Position numbers and translations under genes: made by a program | Part shown: piece after piece, positions 55,732-59,524 of the stretch | Layout of the letters: each line of letters opens with the position of its first letter | Numbering within the stretch: position 1 is the first letter of the stretch | Notes under the pieces: model-generated | The model's database searches: none | What the model was told of the DNA's origin: nothing | The model's input: only the letters and a program-made list of their open reading frames with translations | Source: Prevotella sp. CAG:1058 | GTDB taxonomy: Bacteria > Bacteroidota > Bacteroidia > Bacteroidales > Bacteroidaceae | Length of the DNA: 59,524 nucleotides | Assembly (NCBI GenBank): GCA_000433175.1 | Contig: HF986626.1 | Location: 1 to 59,524 of the forward strand | Direction: 5' to 3'

Positions 55732-56484
55732 ATGATTAGCAAGAATCAAATCAAATATGTTCGCTCACTTGAACAAAAGAAAATACGTGACCGTGAAAGA
55801 GTTTTTGTAGCTGAAGGCCCTAAAATAGTAACAGACATAATGGCTTTATGCAAACCCACCATGCTGTATGCCACAAATAATTGGATGGATACACATGAAA
55901 ATAATGATTTCCGAAACAAATGTACAATTGTAACTGACGACGAATTAAGAAAAATAAGTTTCCTAAAGCACCCTCAACAAGTGCTTGCCGTATTTCCTAT
56001 TCCTGAGACAGAATTTGAGACAGACATATGCAAACACGAATTATGCATCGCACTTGATGCAGTACAGGACCCAGGCAATCTTGGCACAATAATCCGCATT
56101 GCCGACTGGTTTGGCATAAGTACCATCTTCTGTGGTGATGGTACAGCTGACGCCTTTAACCCAAAGGTAATACAAGCAACAATGGGTAGTATTGCAAGAG
56201 TCAGGATTATTTATACAAACCTGTATGATTTGCTAGAATCAATCCCATGTGACACTCCAACTTATGCAATGTCACTTGATGGTGACGATATTTACACGCA
56301 ACAATTATCCGACAGAGGTATTATTATTATGGGGAATGAAGGAAAAGGCATATCTCCTGAAATTATGCAAAAGGTTAATAACAAAATCATAATACCAAAT
56401 TATAGTCGTATCAAAGGTATTGACAGCCTTAATGTAGCAATAGCAACAGCACTTGCATGTGCGGAATTTAGACGAAGAATATAA
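55732..56484 (+). CDS. SpoU/TrmH-family RNA 2'-O-methyltransferase
   Basis: A 250-residue SAM-dependent methyltransferase with the SpoU knot. Motif 1 is DAVQDPGNLGTIIRIADWFG (catalytic Arg), motif 2 IIMGNEGKGIS and motif 3 IPNYSRIKGIDSLNVAIATA. The N-terminal part (MISKNQIKYVRSLEQKKIRD) is the L30e-like substrate-binding domain. It probably methylates ribose in rRNA or tRNA; the exact target is unknown. Confidence 0.92.
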   Translation: MISKNQIKYVRSLEQKKIRDRERVFVAEGPKIVTDIMALCKPTMLYATNNWMDTHENNDFRNKCTIVTDDELRKISFLKHPQQVLAVFPIPETEFETDICKHELCIALDAVQDPGNLGTIIRIADWFGISTIFCGDGTADAFNPKVIQATMGSIARVRIIYTNLYDLLESIPCDTPTYAMSLDGDDIYTQQLSDRGIIIMGNEGKGISPEIMQKVNNKIIIPNYSRIKGIDSLNVAIATALACAEFRRRI

Positions 56485-56556
56485 CGGTTAGCAAACTTAA
56501 ATCCGACAATATGCAAATGAGCAGTAAGAGTTAGCTTGTAAAAATAGCGTAAATCA

Positions 56557-56587
56557 TTTGCACATTGAAAAAATATGAGTATCTTTG
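56557..56587 (+). promoter_or_regulatory. Promoter of the methylmalonyl-CoA operon
   Basis: TTTG (56557-56560), 19-nt gap, TATCTTTG (56580-56587). Full consensus. It lies within the longest possible mce frame and so decides the start at 56614. Confidence 0.85.
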
Positions 56588-56613
56588 CCACAATATTTCT
56601 AAAATGTAATAAT

Positions 56614-57018
56614 ATGAAAATTTCACGTATTGAGCATTTAGGTATAGCCGTTCAAAGCATAGACGAAGCTTTACCTTATTTCGAGAATGTTTTAGGACTA
56701 AAGTGTTATGCTATAGAAGAAGTTGCCGACCAGAAGGTCAAGACTGCTTTCTTGAAATGTGGAGAGGTCAAGCTTGAATTGCTTGAACCGACATCACCCG
56801 AAAGCACTATCCAGAAATGGCTTGATAAAGGCAACCATGGCGTACATCATGTGGCATTCTGTATCGAAGACGGTGTCAGCAACGCATTGGCAGAATGTGA
56901 CGGTAAGGGCGTACGCCTGATTGATAAGGCTCCAAGAAAAGGTGCTGAAAACCTTAATATTGCGTTTCTGCATCCTAAATCAACATGCGGAGTGCTAACA
57001 GAACTTTGCGAACAATAA
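56614..57018 (+). CDS. mce: Methylmalonyl-CoA epimerase
   Basis: Interconverts (R)- and (S)-methylmalonyl-CoA between mutase and decarboxylase. A 134-residue VOC/glyoxalase-fold protein with the metal ligands His8 (IEHLGIAV), His in HHVAFCIED, and Glu in GVLTELCE. The start is set at 56614 (MKISRIEHLG), because the frame upstream runs over the promoter. It is followed 117 nt later by the carboxyltransferase gene. Confidence 0.94.
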   Translation: MKISRIEHLGIAVQSIDEALPYFENVLGLKCYAIEEVADQKVKTAFLKCGEVKLELLEPTSPESTIQKWLDKGNHGVHHVAFCIEDGVSNALAECDGKGVRLIDKAPRKGAENLNIAFLHPKSTCGVLTELCEQ

Positions 57019-57107
57019 CTAACATTAGGTTTTAGTGATTTGCTACTTATTTTGTGTTCAACAGTAAATACAAAAACAGTATCACCAAAATCATATATAA
57101 ATAATGG

Positions 57108-57121
57108 TATAACCTCAAAAA
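57108..57121 (+). promoter_or_regulatory. Shared 14-mer in the mmdA leader
   Basis: The 14-mer tataacctcaaaaa ends 14 nt before the mmdA ATG. The same 14-mer occurs at 58932-58945, ending 11 nt before the biotin-carrier ATG. A shared translation element is possible. It is not a Shine-Dalgarno sequence. Confidence 0.4.
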
Positions 57122-57135
57122 TTTAATATAAAATA

Positions 57136-58689
57136 ATGAGTAAACAAGTAGAAAAAATCAAGGAGCTTATCGCCAAACGCGAACAAGCTCGTCTCGGCGG
57201 TGGCGAAAAAGCTATCGAGAAACAACACGCACGCGGAAAATATACTGCGCGTGAACGTATCGATATGCTTCTTGATGAAGGCAGCTTCGAAGAATTTGAC
57301 ATGTTCAAACTGCACCGTTGTACTAACTTCGGAATGGACAAGAAACATTATCTTGGTGACGGTGTAGTTGCCGGATGTGGTACAATCGACAGCAGGCTTG
57401 TATATATTTTTGCACAGGACTTCACTGTAAACGGCGGTTCTTTGTCAGAGACAATGGCTCAGAAGATTTGCAAGGTTATGGATATGGCCATGAAGATGGG
57501 TGCTCCTGTAATTGGAATTAACGATTCTGGTGGTGCACGTATTCAAGAAGGTATCTGTGCTTTGGCTGGTTTCGCAGAGATTTTCGAACGTAATATTCTT
57601 GCATCAGGCGTAATTCCTCAAATTAGTGGTATATTTGGCCCGTGTGCAGGTGGTGCTGTTTATTCACCAGCTTTGACAGACTTTACATTGATGATGGAGA
57701 ACACATCATACATGTTCCTCACAGGTCCGAAAGTTGTAAAGACTGTGACAGGCGAAGACATTGACCAGGAACATCTTGGAGGTGCAAGCGTACACTCTAC
57801 CAAGAGTGGTGTAACTCACTTTACAGCAGCAACTGAAGAAGAAGCTATGCAGATGATAAAGACACTGCTAAGCTACATTCCTTCAAACAACATGGAAGAA
57901 GCTCCACGTGTTGAATGTACTGACCCAATCAACCGTATGGAAGATTCTTTGAATGAAATCATACCTGAAGATCCGAACCAGGCTTATGATATGTATAAGG
58001 TTATTGGTGCAATAACCGATAATGGCGAATTCTTCGAGGTTCAGCCTAAGTTTGCACGTAACATTATTGTTGGCTTTGCACGCTTTAACGGACAGAGTGT
58101 CGGCATCGTTGCCAACCAACCTTCATGCTACGCAGGTGTCCTTGACGTTAACGCAAGCCGCAAGGGCGCACGTTTTGTTAGATTCTGTGACGCATTCAAT
58201 ATTCCAATTGTAAGTCTTGTAGACGTTCCTGGATTCTTGCCTGGTACGGGTCAGGAGTACAATGCCGTTATTTTGCATGGTGCCCAGTTGCTTTATGCTT
58301 ACGGTGAGGCTACAGTACCTAAGGTAACTGTAACTTTGCGTAAGAGTTATGGTGGAAGCCATATCGTGATGGGATGCAAGCAATTACGTACTGACATCAA
58401 CTATGCATGGCCTTCAGCAGAAATCGCTGTAATGGGTGCAAGTGGTGCCGTTGCCGTACTCTATGCAAGGGAGGCTAAGGAGCATGAAGATCCTAAGGCT
58501 TTCTTGGCAGACAAGGAGGAAGAATACACCGAAATGTTTGCTAATCCATATCAAGCAGCCAAATATGGTTATATTGACGATGTGATCGAACCGCGCAATA
58601 CACGTTTCCGCATCTGTCGAGCATTAGCACAGCTTGCAACAAAGAGGGACGGCTTACCTGCAAAGAAGCACGGAAACATTCCGATGTAA
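57136..58689 (+). CDS. mmdA: Methylmalonyl-CoA decarboxylase carboxyltransferase (alpha) subunit
   Basis: A 517-residue acyl-CoA carboxyltransferase, with the N- and C-terminal CT halves of the biotin-dependent family ([36 protein letters not shown], later [20 protein letters not shown]). Placed between epimerase and biotin carrier genes, it most probably transfers the carboxyl group of methylmalonyl-CoA to biotin, coupled to sodium export by a beta subunit outside the window. A propionyl-CoA carboxylase role is the alternative. Confidence 0.9.
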   Translation: MSKQVEKIKELIAKREQARLGGGEKAIEKQHARGKYTARERIDMLLDEGSFEEFDMFKLHRCTNFGMDKKHYLGDGVVAGCGTIDSRLVYIFAQDFTVNGGSLSETMAQKICKVMDMAMKMGAPVIGINDSGGARIQEGICALAGFAEIFERNILASGVIPQISGIFGPCAGGAVYSPALTDFTLMMENTSYMFLTGPKVVKTVTGEDIDQEHLGGASVHSTKSGVTHFTAATEEEAMQMIKTLLSYIPSNNMEEAPRVECTDPINRMEDSLNEIIPEDPNQAYDMYKVIGAITDNGEFFEVQPKFARNIIVGFARFNGQSVGIVANQPSCYAGVLDVNASRKGARFVRFCDAFNIPIVSLVDVPGFLPGTGQEYNAVILHGAQLLYAYGEATVPKVTVTLRKSYGGSHIVMGCKQLRTDINYAWPSAEIAVMGASGAVAVLYAREAKEHEDPKAFLADKEEEYTEMFANPYQAAKYGYIDDVIEPRNTRFRICRALAQLATKRDGLPAKKHGNIPM

Positions 58690-58690
58690 T

Positions 58691-58867
58691 ATGTCATCTT
58701 TAAACTCAATGACAATGAATAAAAACGAGGTTTATGCAGCAATTGCGTTGGCGTTGCATGAATACAACGGCAACAATGTGCATGACAAGGAAGCAGGCAT
58801 CATTACCATAAAGAGTAAGCATACCGAGTGGGAATTGCACTCTCTACGAATGACGCAACATCCTTAA
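58691..58867 (+). CDS. Small epsilon-like decarboxylase subunit
   Basis: A 58-residue protein beginning one base after the mmdA stop. The start at 58691 (MSSLNSMTMNKNEVYAAIAL) avoids the overlap of the longer frame. The sequence VYAAIALALHEYNGNNVHD resembles the C-terminal region of OadG/MmdD subunits, and its size is like the epsilon subunit (MmdE) of the Veillonella enzyme. It has no membrane helix. The role in the methylmalonyl-CoA decarboxylase complex is inferred from place and resemblance. Confidence 0.65.
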   Translation: MSSLNSMTMNKNEVYAAIALALHEYNGNNVHDKEAGIITIKSKHTEWELHSLRMTQHP

Positions 58868-58887
58868 ACAAAGTCAAGGTAAAAAAG

Positions 58888-58927
58888 ACTTAAGCGTTCT
58901 TATGTAGAAAATTTTGAACGCTTAAGT
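58888..58927 (+). terminator. Intra-operon hairpin between epsilon-like and biotin-carrier genes
   Basis: Perfect 12-nt arms (58888-58899, 58916-58927) around a 16-nt loop, followed by ttctta. It stands inside the gene group, so it may act as an attenuator or mRNA processing site rather than a full stop. Confidence 0.6.
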
Positions 58928-58931
58928 TTCT

Positions 58932-58945
58932 TATAACCTCAAAAA
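58932..58945 (+). promoter_or_regulatory. Shared 14-mer in the biotin-carrier leader
   Basis: Second copy of tataacctcaaaaa, directly after the intra-operon hairpin and 11 nt before the ATG; identical to the copy before mmdA. Confidence 0.4.
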
Positions 58946-58956
58946 CGCAAACAACA

Positions 58957-59388
58957 ATGAAAGAATACAAATATACAATAAATGGTAACAAATATGAAGT
59001 TACCATAGCGAACATCGAAGCCAATATCGCCAACGTTGTAGTAAACGGTGAAGAATATAAGGTGGAAATGGAGAATGAGCCAGAACCTGTAAAGAAAAAG
59101 GTTGTCGTGAAACCTGTATCACAACAGGCACAGACTACCGAAACTTCTTCAAGCGATAGTGCTAAAATTAATGTTAACAATGCTGTTAAATCGCCATTAC
59201 CTGGCGTCATTGTTGAAATAAAGGTAGCAGTTGGTGACGAGGTTAAAGCCGGCGATACAGTTGTTGTACTTGAAGCCATGAAAATGGCTAATAACCTTGA
59301 AGCAGAAAAAGGTGGAAAGGTTACAGCAATCCTTGTTAGCGAAGGTGAAAGTGTAATGGAAGATACTCCACTTGTTGTTATTGAATAA
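58957..59388 (+). CDS. mmdC: Biotin carboxyl carrier subunit of the decarboxylase
   Basis: A 143-residue biotin carrier. The N-terminal beta-region (about 1-45) is followed by a Pro/Ala/Thr/Ser-type linker (46-75) and the biotinyl domain (about 76-143), with the biotin attached to Lys109 in EAMKMANN. It shuttles the carboxyl group from MmdA to the membrane decarboxylase subunit. A strong terminator-like hairpin follows; the next gene begins at or after 59519, outside the window. Confidence 0.92.
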   Translation: MKEYKYTINGNKYEVTIANIEANIANVVVNGEEYKVEMENEPEPVKKKVVVKPVSQQAQTTETSSSDSAKINVNNAVKSPLPGVIVEIKVAVGDEVKAGDTVVVLEAMKMANNLEAEKGGKVTAILVSEGESVMEDTPLVVIE

Positions 59389-59409
59389 GCTTTTTGCTTA
59401 ATACAATTA

Positions 59410-59456
59410 ATATGCCAAAAATAAGAATGTACTTTAGCCTCTTATTTTTGGCATAT
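59410..59456. terminator. Strong hairpin after the biotin-carrier gene
   Basis: Perfect 17-nt arms (59410-59426, 59440-59456) around a 13-nt loop, with a T-run inside the right arm. A new ATG stands at 59519-59521 at the window edge, possibly the start of the beta-subunit gene expected here; only two codons are visible. Confidence 0.85.
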
Positions 59457-59524
59457 TCTAATATAAATACTTATCGTTTAATAATAGAATAAGTAACTAA
59501 TCAAAATTAAGCAGCATTATGTTT

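Noticed and set aside
56575..56613. N-terminal extension of mce
   Set aside because: The extra 13 codons overlap the TATCTTTG promoter element, so they are unlikely to be transcribed in full.
58634..58690. N-terminal extension of the 58-aa subunit
   Set aside because: It would overlap the end of mmdA in another frame; the ATG at 58691 directly after the mmdA stop is a better start.

Overview
The window looks like a chromosomal segment of a Bacteroidales bacterium, most likely Prevotellaceae. This is inferred from gene content and promoter type; no rRNA is present. Supporting signs are Bacteroidota promoters of the form TTTG-N19/20-TAnnTTTG in front of many genes, a Bat aerotolerance operon, GldB-like and TamL-type lipoproteins, DUF5606, DUF2027-Smr and DUF4468 proteins, a long-form NusB, a putative porin, a GH97 enzyme and a Na+-NQR operon. 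Most of the window is dense housekeeping DNA. No tRNA, rRNA, insertion sequence, prophage or CRISPR array was seen.

Layout. (1) 170-13586, all minus: moxR - DUF58 - BatD-like - batA - batB - batC - a batD/batE fusion, running on through PAP2 phosphatase, queA, DUF2027-Smr and nadE with gaps of 40 nt or less. (2) 14342-15448: alanine dehydrogenase. (3) 15598-20338, minus: nusB-yajC-ybbR-coaE-DUF5606-nth-DUF2461 operon. (4) 20538-25647, plus: rplY-pth-S4/Hsp15-purN-AddB-like nuclease. (5) 25651-28507, minus: GldB-like lipoprotein, beta-helix lipoprotein, cdd. (6) 29274-31237: GH97 gene broken by a one-base frameshift; 31480-32634: fucO. (7) 32721-39898, minus: nqrABCDEF followed by a BaiN/HI0933-type flavoprotein. 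(8) 40039-43268, minus: DUF4468 protein, small membrane protein, putative porin. (9) 43943-44047, minus: an unlisted 34-codon basic mini-gene with its own promoter and terminator. (10) 44349-46348: agmatine deiminase and N-carbamoylputrescine amidase (arginine to putrescine). (11) tamB (46690-51111) and, 2.3 kb on, its likely outer-membrane partner tamL (53430-55661), with a metallo-beta-lactamase-fold hydrolase and a small lipoprotein between them. (12) 55732-59388: a SpoU methyltransferase, then methylmalonyl-CoA epimerase, carboxyltransferase, an epsilon-like 58-aa subunit and the biotin carrier of a methylmalonyl-CoA decarboxylase.

How it fits together: methylmalonyl-CoA decarboxylation and Na+-NQR would both export sodium, which suits a propionate/succinate-forming anaerobe. 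Bat, TamB/TamL, porin and lipoprotein genes serve the envelope.

The most unusual signal is a dispersed intergenic element found five times (18-102, 13997-14081, 28883-28967, 43650-43734, 51363-51447). Each copy is exactly 85 bp and holds four 19-bp imperfect palindromes (consensus GYAAAAGGTTACCTTTTRC) at a strict 22-bp pitch, separated by non-conserved 3-nt spacers. I do not recognise it as a named element. Other points worth attention are the 34-aa mini-gene, the BatD-BatE fusion, the GH97 frameshift and a duplicated 14-mer in the leaders of two decarboxylase genes.
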